Shown piece after piece: positions 22,390 through 32,990 of a stretch of 64,000 bases of DNA (the first letter of the stretch is position 1; each line of letters begins with the position of its first letter). The stretch comes from Sanderia malayensis (Eukaryota > Cnidaria > Scyphozoa > Semaeostomeae > Pelagiidae). The notes beneath the pieces are model-generated. The model ran no database searches. It saw only the letters and a list, made by a program, of their open reading frames with translations, and was not told the DNA's origin. The DNA is taken from positions 620,001 through 684,000 of the forward strand of contig RQOL01000915.1 in the NCBI GenBank assembly GCA_013076295.1, given 5' to 3'. The position numbers and the translations under genes are program-made.

Positions 22390-22885
22390 TATACTATACT
22401 TACTAACACCTGAAGGCTTCAACAGCACTCACACACAAGACCTCTGCACTTCAAACAGCACTCAGGCAAATTTGTAATTACTAACACCTCAGGGCTTCAA
22501 ACAGCACTCACTCACAAGACCTCTGGGCTTCAAACAGCACTCAGGCAAAACACCACAGGTTATTCTAAGCACAATATCTCGAACCCAATTGAAAATAGGT
22601 TTTTTAAAATAGCCTCCGCCTACCTTACAAAAGCAATTCCCAGGCAACAATATCCTGCCAATTTCAATTCCCTCCACCCATTTCTAATTACAGCTCCACC
22701 AAACTTCCTTAAACTCCGGGAAATACCGGCAAGCCTAGCTTAGAATAACCCTACACAAGACCTGTGGACTTCAAACAGTACTCAGGCAACACCTGAGAGC
22801 TTCAAACAGCAATTAGGCACACTGGGTGCTTCAAACAGCACTCACTCACAAGTCCTGTGGGCTTCAAATAGTTCTCCAGGCAAGA
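22390..22885 (+). repeat. Helitron 3' tandem repeats
   Basis: Repeated blocks of the form GGGCTTCAAACAGCACTCA...CAAGACCTCTG, period about 40-45 bp, follow the helicase stop codon. They are interrupted by a MITE at 22558-22750. Confidence 0.75.
22558..22750. mobile_element. 193-bp MITE inside the Helitron repeats
   Basis: Starts GGTTATTCTAAGC and ends GCTTAGAATAACC, perfect 13-bp inverted ends, inside otherwise regular repeats. I found no clear target duplication, so the superfamily is unknown. Confidence 0.7.
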
Positions 22886-23135
22886 GTTATGCTTTGCCAT
22901 GTTCCTTTATATTGCCTAGGGGAACATGGATTTCCTTTCTCTCTGTGCAATCTGCCATTCTCCCCACTGATAAATCCATGCCACTATTGATATGTAGCTA
23001 AATTCACATCCAATCTCCTTTCATTAAATATCAAACAACAAATACCAATATGGCAGCTTTCACAAAAAAGGAAAACTCAAACAATGGATGCTCCTTGACG
23101 TGGTGTTTGAGCTTTTAACTAATGCATCCGGCAAC
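22883..23135 (+). repeat. Segment shared with 13431-13990
   Basis: Probable 3' region of the Helitron family. Similarity to the other copy stops just after GCATCCGGCAA near 23135, which may mark the 3' end. Confidence 0.6.
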
Positions 23136-24542
23136 ACCACCCATTCCTTATATCATAATGTCTTCCATTAATTTATTGTATGCATATCCTTCCTTTCCAA
23201 ATGTGAACATTTTATATATCCGATTATCAAAAATTATCAACGATTATTTCCATTTATGTTATTTATTCACTCCACGCCCATTATTTTATCTCATGTTACT
23301 GCATCCCCTTCGCACGCACTCCCCCACACCAAACAAGAACAAGAAATACCTACTTCTTCGCGCACGCATGCTCACTTTTGCGCTTTTTGTACAACTTCAA
23401 CTCCATAGAGACCAGTCAACAACTTCACTCTCCAAAAATTATCAAGTCTTCAGACGTCTTCACACGGTAAGCTATGTGATATTTCTATCTTTTATTTTAC
23501 AATCCCCCCCTCCCCCAACTTCAATGATAAAGTAAACCAATCCTCTTCAACATACGACCCCATATTTTCCCTTATTTAAAATCTCTTTTCCACACAGTCC
23601 TCGGCACACCCCACCCATAACATAACCCTAACCGCAACGCCATTTCAACAAGACATCAACATCACTAATTTAAAAAAATACTCCCATTATTATCTAAAGC
23701 CGGCTATAATATCACCTTTAATTAGCCGCCGACAAACTACTTCCGCCTCATTTTTCTGACAACATAATTGCCTCTCCACTTCACATTGTCATAACGACCT
23801 CTCATAAAGGCCCCCCTCTATTGAACGCCGCCCTTCATTAAACACCCAATCTACAACTTCTATTTTCAAAAGAACTCACCGCATTCCTTAAAGGAAATAC
23901 GATTTACAATTTTTCTTCCAGATGCCAACATATTTAAATTCCTCACCCCCATCATTGACAAAACTCTTTTCCATTTTCAATTCCCTACAACAACCTGTCC
24001 CCCTTACATCATTTTTAAACAAAGCACTTTGCTAACGCAAGACCCGCATCACACAAACAATAACACAATCATCACTTTCATTAAACATTAAACAACAATT
24101 TTTATTGATAAAAATTAAAGTAATAGGTTTTGTTCACAGCCCCATACTGCTTTTCCTTCTCTCTCCGTCCCCTCTTCTTCCAATTTCCTCTTCTTCGACC
24201 TCTTTTTCTTTTCTGTTCGCGAATGCGAAACCACGCCCACGTGCACCACCATGTCATCCCTGCCAATAAAAACAACATTTAATCCCATAATTCATCCCAC
24301 CAACCAAACAGCATAAACATTGACAAACTTCCTTAAATGATTACGCTTACCTCGTACAAGCTAATGCAGACACAGCAGACAATTATAACATTTACATTTT
24401 TAGTTTTTTTAATATCTTTGTACCGTCTTATTTTGATTACATTGGAATTAAAAATCGAAAGTGAAAAGTAAAGACTTAAAAGCCCTACTTTGTGATGGGG
24501 AGGGAGTGGCTGGATAAATAAGGGGTGGTTAATGAAATTGGT
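23136..24542. other. Non-coding, C/T-rich and AT-rich sequence
   Basis: No open frame with recognisable content and no RNA gene. Stretches are pyrimidine-rich on the plus strand (23260-24200). Confidence 0.5.
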
Positions 24543-25790
24543 TTATGTCATTGCTTCTATGTGGTTTCTAATACGTATGTATAACTGTTTAGCATCACTG
24601 GGTGTGTTTGGCATTGCTAATCTTTCTTCTTCCATTATATTATGTGCCAGTCTGCGGAATCCCGGATTGCAAGGAAAAATCGGTTGGCCATCACAGCAAA
24701 GTTCTTCAGCAACTTCTAAATCCTCCAATTCTACCTGAACTTTGCCATCGACTGGATTAAATAAATCGGGTACCATAAACATCATATCCGGGCATCCTGA
24801 TGGTACATCTGCATTCCTCTGAGGCCGAATTTTGTGCTTATTCCAAAGAAACATAATTCTGTGTAACTCATCTTTTAATAGTTTCATGTAACAAAATTTA
24901 AGGCATTCTTGGTGAATAATATTGCACTCGGAATAAAGCCCATTCTCTTTAATGTCCTTAAAATGTTCAATCCATCAGCCCTTTCTCAAAATGCTCCACC
25001 ATGCCTCAATGCGCTGATTTGAGACCGATTTACCATAAATAAAGGACTTATCGCTCGAATTTTCATCTAAGTCATCGCGGCGGAGAAATCGCTGAATTCC
25101 TGCAACCCGTCCATTTTCTGTTCCCTTGTCAGCACACAGAACCCGCGAGTACCTCGGGTTAACCTGACACAGTCAAGGAAATATTTTGCAATTACCGCGG
25201 GGTTGTTATTTGATGTTGCAACTTTTAGCCACATAATTCTTCGACTGAATCCGTCTATGCAACCATGTATGCAAAATCCATAAGGCTTCAATTTATCATA
25301 GCCATCAATATGCCATAATTGATTCGGCCCCCAAGACCTGTATTTCCTTCTCTGCAATCTATGTTTTCTTCTCTCTTCTACACCATCTGGGTCAATTATT
25401 CTAAGGGCTAGTCTTACAACCTCTCTGCTGACTACAAGTGCTCGTTCGCATCGCAATCTTTGCTACATTGCTCTGTAACCAATATTTCTTCCACTTCCCA
25501 AAAGCTCTTCTCTTATAGCAGTAAAGATCTGGTTGAAAGAGCTTTCTCTTTGAGCACCCTTTCGGCCTAGGTGCATCCCTTTTAGAAGGCGCTTCAAATG
25601 ACGCAAACTCAATCTCACTCCACGTCTTTCATATAGACAAACATTAATTTCTTCATATGTTAATCCAAGTTTGAAGTATCTTTCAATCAGAGCACCTGGA
25701 TCAATACTATCTAATAACGTTTCTCTAGTTGCAGCCGGCAAATAATCGCTGACAGACTCACTCGCCATTGTCTTTGCTGCTTCTGGCAAA
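24543..25790 (-). pseudogene. DDE integrase-core transposase-like protein
   Basis: Three minus-strand pieces form one protein of about 410 codons. The N-terminus is helical (GLTYEEINVCLYERRGVRLS, a helix-turn-helix-like motif), followed by RRKYRSWGPNQLWHIDGYDK with the first Asp, and IHGCIDGFSRRIMWL. After a one-base shift near 25135, CADKGTEN holds the second Asp and SNQRIEAWW the Glu. The C-terminus (24887-24543) is long and acidic. Stops occur at 25463 (TAG in place of probable TGG) and near 24983 (TGA). This resembles the rve-type integrase family widespread as repeats in cnidarians and fish; whether it is a Ginger relative is uncertain. Confidence 0.75.
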
Positions 25791-26090
25791 ACGAACTGAT
25801 GCCAAAAGAAACAGTGGGGATAAAAAGGAGTGTAAGATATTATGCGCTGTAGAATGTGTTTTGTGCATTGAATTGTGTTTCGCGCAGTGAAATTTGTTTT
25901 GCGCAGTGAAATTTGTTTTATGGAGCGAAGTTTGTTTCACGCAGTAAACTTTATTGCACAGAAAAACTGTTTTAATTCCGAACAACCGTTTCATGCATTA
26001 CTTTAATTTTGTTTTATGCAGTAACACATTTTTTGCTATTGCAAGTTTGTTTCATGCATTAAAAATTGTTTTACGCATGTCCCCTGTGGG
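25791..26090 (+). repeat. Degenerate short tandem repeats (TTTGTTT-CGCAGT-AAA type)
   Basis: About a dozen imperfect units of roughly 18-25 bp resemble TTTGTTTTGCGCAGTGAAA, for example at 25895-25970 and 26010-26080. They lie next to the 5' end of the integrase-like gene. Confidence 0.6.
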
Positions 26091-26107
26091 GCTCCGTACT
26101 TGACGAC

Positions 26108-26330
26108 TCATGATGATGGTTTCAATTTTCGAGATCTGGCGGCATCCCAGACATGCCTTGTGGTCTTTAGTGCGGTGTACTCCTTTATTTGGTTCAGGTA
26201 TAGGAGTCTTTGTCTCCCCCGAGCCTTCCTTCCAGGAACTTTACCACCAAGGCTGAGATCTTCAAGTTCACCTTTACGAATGATATGCCCAGTGTAATTC
26301 GAGGTATAGTTCATTAATACAAAGTCAACA
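26108..26330 (-). pseudogene. Non-LTR retrotransposon (LINE) ORF2 C-terminal scrap
   Basis: Minus-strand codons read TGHIIRKGELEDLSLGGKV then RKARGRQRLLYL and a C-terminal helix. This matches the tail typical of LINE reverse transcriptases, after the RT domain (pattern LGH..R.....L......G.R.RGRQR). Only about 75 codons survive. It sits just before RecQ sequence resumes, so it is one of the insertions splitting that gene. Confidence 0.6.
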
Positions 26331-26499
26331 CTTTGGTAGTGAAATGAATACATACGCAGTTCTCATACAATCCCTTTTTCCGTTTGTGTACTTTAACACT
26401 TTAATCTTGCACCGCAACTCCCTTGCTGCTTGCCGCCATTAAACATTCACTTCTGTATCGCAAGTTTGAAATTTCCCCGCTTTGTAAAGCCCTACTACG

Positions 26500-27524
26500 C
26501 ATGCTCCAATGATGCAAATACGACATCATGCCAAATTCCAAAGACTTACTACGGTTCATATCCCCAACAAATGCCAAATGTTCCATGGGTGAACAGGTGA
26601 CAAAAAACTTTTCAGACCCTAATGGTGGAGTGAGACTATGGTTTGCGACAATTGCTTTTGGTATGGGTATCAATTGTCAAAATTTATACGATGTTGTACA
26701 CTATGGTCCACCATGTAGTTTAGATCATTTATGCCAAGAAACAGGATGAGCTGGGAGAGAAGGTGTCCAGAGTTATGCAACTTTAATAATTTACCCTCAT
26801 GATGCAAAAATGGGCCCTATAAGCAAAGAGATGAGAGATTATGTTGAGAACTCAACCAATTGCAGGCACAAGTTGATGTTGGAACATTTCCCTGGCTCCT
26901 ACAAGGAAGTGTTACCAAAACATCTTTGCTGTGACATTTGTTCATGCTCATGCAAGTGTGGCCCAGCAGGGGAAACCTGTGTTGATAAATCTCTAAACAG
27001 TTGCAGGGATCAAATTCAAACATCGCATACTTTGTTGGACTCTGAGGATGCACATTCCTTGACTAAGACACCAATAACAGTAAACAAAGAAGGGCTAGAT
27101 GCTCTTTATAATAGACTTGAAAGCATCAGGTCTAACTTGTGTACCAATGTAAATAATGTTTACACTGGCATGGATATGGCAACTGGTTTCCATATTCTAT
27201 TATCAAATCCATAGTTTGTAATGTTGATTTCATTCAGTCTTCTGAAGACATCAAGACAAATTTTCTTCTTTTGAATAGAAAGCTTGCAGATGAAATTATG
27301 GACAACATTAACTATGTTTGAAAACAGTTTGGAAATTATGACATTTACATATACCAAGCCAACTTTCATATATGGCAAGCAGAGACAATGAAGTTGAAAA
27401 CTAGGAAGACTTTGTGTTCTCATCTGATGAGTGCTCTGATTACGAAATGCTAAACATAAAGTACAAATGCAAAGTAACACAAGATTTTTCAACTGACACA
27501 GATTCTGATTTAGAATTATTATGA
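26500..27524 (+). pseudogene. RecQ-family helicase, C-terminal exon (motifs IV-VI, zinc region)
   Basis: A frame-shifted VHIPNKCQMFHG (motif IV region) is followed by motif V (FATIAFGMGINCQ), YDVVHYGPPCSLDHLCQETG, then a TGA where motif VI needs Arg (QETG-stop-AGREG, position about 26748), a lesion in a key ATP-coupling residue. After it come a RecQ zinc-binding pattern (HLCCDICSCSCKCG) and an acidic, poorly conserved tail that can be followed, with further stops, to 27524 (DSDLELL then TGA). The upstream half of the gene is at 14967-16110. It ends tail-to-tail with the minus-strand DUF6589-like fragment. Confidence 0.85.
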
Positions 27525-27646
27525 AAACTCAAACTTTTATTTGCGAACCCTCATTGCATGAAAAATTAAAGAAGAACATTCTTTCAATAATTTATATTCA
27601 AGCTGTTATAATTTATATACTGCTTTTGTTCAAGATACTTGCATCC

Positions 27647-28284
27647 TTATTTGCCCTTCAACTGTTGAAACACGGCAAAATTTGAAATTCTTTTGCCACT
27701 ATTTTGTATCCACCTGCTTAGATCAAAGGTATTAAAGTCTTGCAACACATTCCCTTTGAATTGTGGAAAAGCCCTGTGTTGACGTCCAACAATGTGTTCA
27801 AATATCATGTGCTCCACATATTGCTCAGAAAGCTGAACTATATCTATAGATGCAGCAACTTCCTTATGCTTCCCTTTTCCTTTGAAAACAGATATCTCCT
27901 CATCAAACAACTGAAATAATCTACCCATTGCCTCATATGACCCACTAACATGGTCAATGCTTTTTTGCGACAGCTTGTCTGCCATTCCTTTACAGTCAGA
28001 TTTGAATTTTTGTTCCAGTGCTCCATGAATCTGTCAATTTCAACATTAGTGTGCATTTGGCCTTGAGTGTTGACAAATCTTTCATGAATAATTGTTTTTG
28101 CACAGTCATCTGGAACCAGGAAATTGACTTGTGCTTCTGTGTACAGAGTGTAAACAGCATACTTGGTACTTCCTGTCAGCTTGAAAAAGAGCATCATAAA
28201 TTTATATAATCTCATAACTCTGTCACCGTCTCCTGCTTTTCTTAGGAAAATGAAACAATTGTGTATGTAAATATCTGAGTACAT
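27647..28284 (-). pseudogene. DUF6589-like domain fragment
   Basis: Two overlapping minus-strand frames carry GDGDRVMRLYKFMMLFFK, STKYAVYTLY, ERFVNTQGQMHTNVEIDRF and, after a frameshift near 27990, SGSYEAMGRLFQLFDEE and acidic blocks. This pattern (GDGxR...K..GRTKYA...FVN..G...N...D...EH.N) is that of DUF6589, a domain of unknown function expanded in repeats of cnidarians and fungi. The upstream half is absent; an AG acceptor-like site (TTTTCCTAAG at about 28242) precedes the preserved part. Function not established; the abundance suggests a mobile origin. Confidence 0.7.
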
Positions 28285-28294
28285 TAATTGAAAA

Positions 28295-29683
28295 TTATAT
28301 GAAACACAAGATTACAAAAAATGTTTCACGGTGGCCACCATGGATAGCGTGAACAGAGCTTCCACCACAACACATAGTTGATGTATTATGTGATGAGCAT
28401 CGCAAAGCAATTTGCACAGCAAGGAACCTCTTTGCATCCATCCACCTGAAGTTGATGACAAATGCAAAATGTTTCCACCTGACATCCATCATTTCTGTTT
28501 CCCGCTCATCAATTGTCCCATTCTTTAAATATATCAGGGGTGCTTTGCTTATACAGAAAACGGGGGTATCTTTCATTCAGCAGATGTCTTTGTGAATAGT
28601 GCTTCTTTGGAGCAGGAAAATGAACCAATTGTCCTTCCAGTAGCAGGAGCATATCTGCCCAAGATATTAGGTTTCTTTCCCAGCAGAAGTCGTTCAGGAA
28701 TATTTCTTTTTGCTCCACCCTGACCCATGCAAATGTTCCTGCAGCTGGGTTACAAAATGCGTCAAACACCTTTACGAGAGGGTTTAGCAAAAATGTTTTC
28801 CCGCAATTTGCTGGACCAGTTAGCAAGATGTTCCACCCTTTGCCCCTACCTTTCTGCAGAAGGTCCTTTACTGCCTTAGAAAAATCTGTGACATCAATGC
28901 CATTCCGCTCCAACAATTCTGTAGCACACTTTAGCCACTGCATATCACAAATGCAGGGCTTATTGAGGGCATTGGTTAGAATGTCCATTCTCAGCATATT
29001 CTGTCTCTGCAAGTTCTGTTCTGCTGTTTCAGCATCCCACACAGTTGCAATAATTTCTACAATGGTCTTTGTTGACTTTTCAATGCAAAACCTGTACAAG
29101 GCGGTTTGTCCTTCTTTTCTCAGTGCATTAGCATGCTGTAGAAGGTGAATTCTATCCTGAATGCTATTTTTCACAATAATTTCAGCAACCTCTAGTTTTC
29201 CTATGCATTTTCCTTTTTTTTCAATTTTTTGGTCACCTTCACATTAGTTGCTGCATAGGTCTTTGGCTTCGCAACTACACCAGAGTGAGAATCAATCTAA
29301 AGCACATGCCTGTCTTCCTTCTTCACATAGTTGTATGCACTATAGTACCCGCCATGCCCAGAGAAGTTTACAACAATACCATGAGTTTGCTGAATATGCT
29401 GTCTTACACGGCTCCAACGTGTTGGCCTGTCTAATAAAATTGCCATATGTGGTGTGCCATCTTGATGCTCTTCTACACAACAACACCAATGCTTAATTCA
29501 AGATGACGTCACTTCTGCAAATGCAGATGTCACTGCCTCTGCAAATCTTTTCTTATCGTACTCAGTTGTATTTGCTCTGCTCCAAGTTACTAAGTACGCC
29601 TGTCTTTTCATTTTGACAGCTAACTGTTCTGGCTCAAAATCTTCCTTGTCACTCATAATTTCATCATTATTATTGCAAGCCAT
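28295..29683 (-). pseudogene. Rep-like protein: HUH endonuclease plus SF3 helicase, broken
   Basis: The ATG frame at 29683 has a Rep motif I-like block (RQAYLVTWSRA). After a stop (TGA at about 29498), EEHQDGTPHMAILL is in the place of the HUH motif, with the second His read as Ala, and YNYVKKED resembles the catalytic YxxK motif. After another stop, frame 29174-28509 carries a P-loop (GPANCGKT) and a Walker-B region (KEIFLNDF). A frameshift near 28580 precedes motif C-like TPVFCISKAP. This architecture is that of Rep/NS1-type replication initiators of small DNA viruses and plasmids. It may be an endogenous viral copy or a transposon gene. It cannot make a full product. Confidence 0.65.
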
Positions 29684-29689
29684 CTTATC

Positions 29690-30553
29690 TCTACGTCCAG
29701 TCGTGTTATAGAGGCATCAATACTAAAGAAATTATTATCCCTGCCAGAAGTCAACTCAGTTAGCAACGTGTGGATATTTACATTGCATTGAGTGCTGGAA
29801 TGGCATCAACTATCTCTTGCCGCATACTGTCGTCATTACTTTGTGTCTATTCTCCCGCACATGCAACTTCCTGCTTAAGCCCACTTGTTAGACAGTTGGA
29901 ATATATTTCATGAAAATGATAATACTAAGCTTATAAACTCCATTCTCCATCATATTACTGCAGAATTTCATGCAAGCAAAACATGCAGTGTGTGGTTTCG
30001 CCATGCACAGGGAAATGAAACGCAGAGTGTGGTAATAAATGACGTCATTTTTTAAACATGATAATTCATAATACATCTATTATCAACAAATGTAATCCAG
30101 GCTTGTTATTTGGTGATATAACTTATGTAGCTGCAAGTAAAAACAAAAATTTTCAATTCAGTAGTAAGAGACAATCCTTGCCAAAAAGATTTGGAACGGT
30201 TGAAAATATTACTAAGTGAAACACAATACGCCTTATAGAGCACAAACAACAAATGCTTGTCAGGTAACTCTCCACACCCTTTGCCCTCAAAACAATGTTG
30301 ATTGTTGCTTGTAAGGCATGCAGCATAGTTGTGGAAAGCGATTACCCGCTGAAAAATAGGCACAGTGAACAAAGATCAACATTGTATCGGGGGGAGGGGA
30401 GAAAATTTTGCAGAATGGAATGAAAATATTAGCAGCGTTCCAGCATTTCTGGCCAGGATTGTAGCTACCGCTGAGATTTTGAAACTAGTTCTCTTTTGTG
30501 TGCCTAATTACTTGTAGTATTTTGTAAGTAATGCTGGATTATTTCATTCACAG
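29690..30553. other. No gene seen
   Basis: AT-rich sequence; short minus-strand frames here have no recognisable content. Confidence 0.5.
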
Positions 30554-30669
30554 GTGAGTCATTTCATAGTCTCGGTCTCTCATATAGAGTTGGAGAAAGG
30601 ACAATTTCTTCAATTGTATCAGAAACCTGTCAGGCTATTTATGAAAACCTGAAGGATAAATATTTAAAG
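30554..30669 (+). pseudogene. Lone PIF/Harbinger transposase-type exon
   Basis: Between an acceptor (TTCATTCACAG) and a donor (GTAAGG), 39 codons read with the block TISSIVSETCQAIYENLKD and start GESFHSLGLSYRVGE. This is the conserved stretch before the first catalytic Asp of PIF/Harbinger transposases and HARBI1-like nucleases. No neighbouring catalytic exons were found within several kb, so it is an orphan exon, either a relic or part of a gene with the rest lost. Confidence 0.7.
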
Positions 30670-30779
30670 GTAAGGTTTTAATTTGATTTTTTCATTATTT
30701 ATTTGCATAATAACTATTAATAGAAACATTATGACTCATAAAATGAATTGAGTGACTGTCCTTCTTGTATGGCACGCCA

Positions 30780-31205
30780 TTTGTAGCAATATTCAACTGT
30801 TTGCATTCAACATTCAACTATATGCATTCAATATTCAACTTTTTGCATTCAATATTCAACAATAAAATTCAATATTCAACTTTTTGCATTTAATATTCAT
30901 CAATAAAATTCAATATTCAACTTTTCGCATTCAACATTCAACTATATGCATTCAATATTCGACAATAAAATTCAATATTCAACTTTCTGCATTTAATATT
31001 CAACAGTAAAATTCAATATTCAACTTTTTGCATTTAATATTCAACCACAAATTTCAATATTCAACAAATCCATTAAATATTCAATAAAAAACATAACATT
31101 TAATATTCAAGAAAATAAACTCAATATTCAACAAAATCGTAAAACATTCAATGTTCAACTTTTAGCATTCAACATTCAATTATTCCCATTCAAAGTTCAA
31201 ACAGT
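30780..31205 (+). repeat. AT-rich tandem repeats of ATTCAATATTCAAC type
   Basis: Roughly 10-12-bp units (CATTCAATATTCAAC, AAAATTCAATATTCAAC, TTTTTGCATT) alternate over about 420 bp. It lies just upstream of the HECT pseudogene. Confidence 0.8.
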
Positions 31206-31278
31206 TCAATCGAAGAAATGTAACTATGCACATGCGCACTCCCGTATCTTCACCACGCCAAATCATACATAATCCGAA

Positions 31279-32990
31279 ATGGTGAACCAAAGTCACGAGG
31301 CCAGAGAAAGAGAACAGCTTGAAAATCTTGCAAGAAGTCTAAGTGATGCTTCAAGACTTTGTACTGAAATTGTAGATGGAAGACAAAGGAGGAGCTCAGC
31401 TTCAGGAAGTACAGTTATGAATGTTTTTAGTAGGCCTAGCAATGACGATAGTGTTGCAAGAAGAAGTCCTTCTTCAGTACATCCCAAGAGCAGTGCAACA
31501 ACGTCAACAGCTTTTGCTCGCTCACCATCAGAAGGGGCTGTACCTCTTCAGTCTCAGTCTTCGAATTTGCACCCCATTGCATCTGCCCTGAATCATGCAA
31601 GGGCAAGGATTCAGTCGTCGACAGAAGGGGTGGCTTTCGAAGACTGAACCAATGTGAACGTTTGAGATCGACCGCAAATCTGGATAGTGCTACTTAAGAC
31701 CTAACAAGAAGAAACAAAGAATTTCATCCAACAAAGAAGAGGAAAGCAAATCCTTTGAATTTGTTTTGGTGAACAGTAACCTGATAACAGATGGTGCCGG
31801 AAATGAATCTTTTATGTTAAATGACGATATAATTGTTCTCAGAGCCATAATAAACATTTCCACCAAAAGCACTGAAGCTGACATGAGAAAAGAGATGACA
31901 AAGGCAATCAACTCAAAGTTCCCAAATGTTTGTAATGAAGATATCGAATTTTTTAAAGCGAATAGGAGGAAACTCATGAAACCTGCAAATTCTGGAAGTT
32001 TTAATTATCCACAAATAAAACTGTTTGCAGGCCAAGGAGCTGTTTACATCAAAATAAAAGATGGATTGGAATTTTTACTGACTGACGGAAATTCTCAAGT
32101 CAGGAAGGTCCCATTGCACATAGCTTTTTGGATGACGTAGCTCATCCCGAAAATGATATGCCCAGCCTTGATACCAATCATGGTGCGAATCACATCAAAA
32201 ATTCATCTGATTGCATAATCATTCATGACAGAGGAGGGATTGAAGACTCTACACCTGTTCAACAGTCCTCGAGCAATATGCCTGATAGCATAACTGAAGT
32301 ATCAAGAGTAGTAGTAAATCAATGCAAACAGAGCTGCATTGAAAACCCAGTTGAAATTTTAAGACTTGTCCAAAAACATTTAGTCACAGGCAAAGCATTA
32401 GAAATAAGTGATGTCACAGTGTGTCCTGGGGGTGAAACAAATTTCATTCTTGTTGATAAAAGTAATATTCTTGAAACAGTGGAAGAGGAAATTCTGCTCT
32501 TAACTGATCATAGAAAGACACTAGAGGTTTCTTTTTATGGGAAAAAGCCAAAGACTATGGAGGGCCTAGAAAATAATTTTTCAGGCTTTGTCTTAGAGAA
32601 ATTAGAGAGAAGTATTTTGCTACGGGATTGAAAGAAGATTTGCCTGAAAAATATTTCTTTGTTGGGTTGCTCCTGGCACTTAGCATCGTTCAGAATAGAA
32701 CAATTCCAAGATTCTTGTTTGAGGCAATGCTCCAAGAGTTTTTATCCCAACCCCAAATGAACAAACATCCCCATGTATTATTCAACTGAAGACAGGATTT
32801 GAGATGCTCGGCCTTGTGACAATTATTTCAAGCCTACCAGTATTTTTAGAGTTACTACGACATTCCATTTCCCTGTGTCTGCTGCACAGCAACCAATATG
32901 AGAGAGGCGCACGCGCAGAGAACTCACTGGCGAAGCATCGCATGGAGAACGCACCATGGAAGAAAAAACGTTACCAAATAGGTATTGATT
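31279..32990 (+). pseudogene. G2E3-like HECT-domain protein, decayed
   Basis: ATG at 31279 starts a Ser-rich N-terminus with a possible coiled coil (REREQLENLARSLSDASRL). After frameshifts, a block with NEDIEFFKANRRKLMKP and IKLFAGQGAVYIKIKDG follows, which is usual in cnidarian G2/M-phase-specific E3-like proteins. The start of the HECT domain reads VSFYG, then in another frame KAKDYGGPRK-stop-FFRLCLREI. TAA replaces the Glu codon of the GGPRxEFF motif (about 32569). Further HECT N-lobe blocks (YFFVGLLLALSIVQNRTIP, then LGLVTIISSLPVFLELLR in a third frame) continue to about 32880. The C-lobe with the catalytic Cys is missing, so it cannot ligate ubiquitin. Confidence 0.75.

Larger units (their letters stand above)
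16143..23140 (+). mobile_element. Autonomous-type Helitron, decayed (approximate limits)
   Basis: It contains a RepHel ORF set (17537-22377), a tandem repeat region (22390-22885) and a 3' segment shared with 13431-13990. Limits are inferred from the end of RecQ similarity on the left and the end of the shared segment on the right. No target duplication is expected for Helitrons. In-frame stops and one frameshift show it is inactive, although most of the protein reads well, so decay is fairly recent. Confidence 0.8.

Noticed and set aside
26401..26673. 90-codon minus-strand frame opposite the RecQ C-terminal exon
   Set aside because: Antisense shadow of RecQ motifs IV-V.
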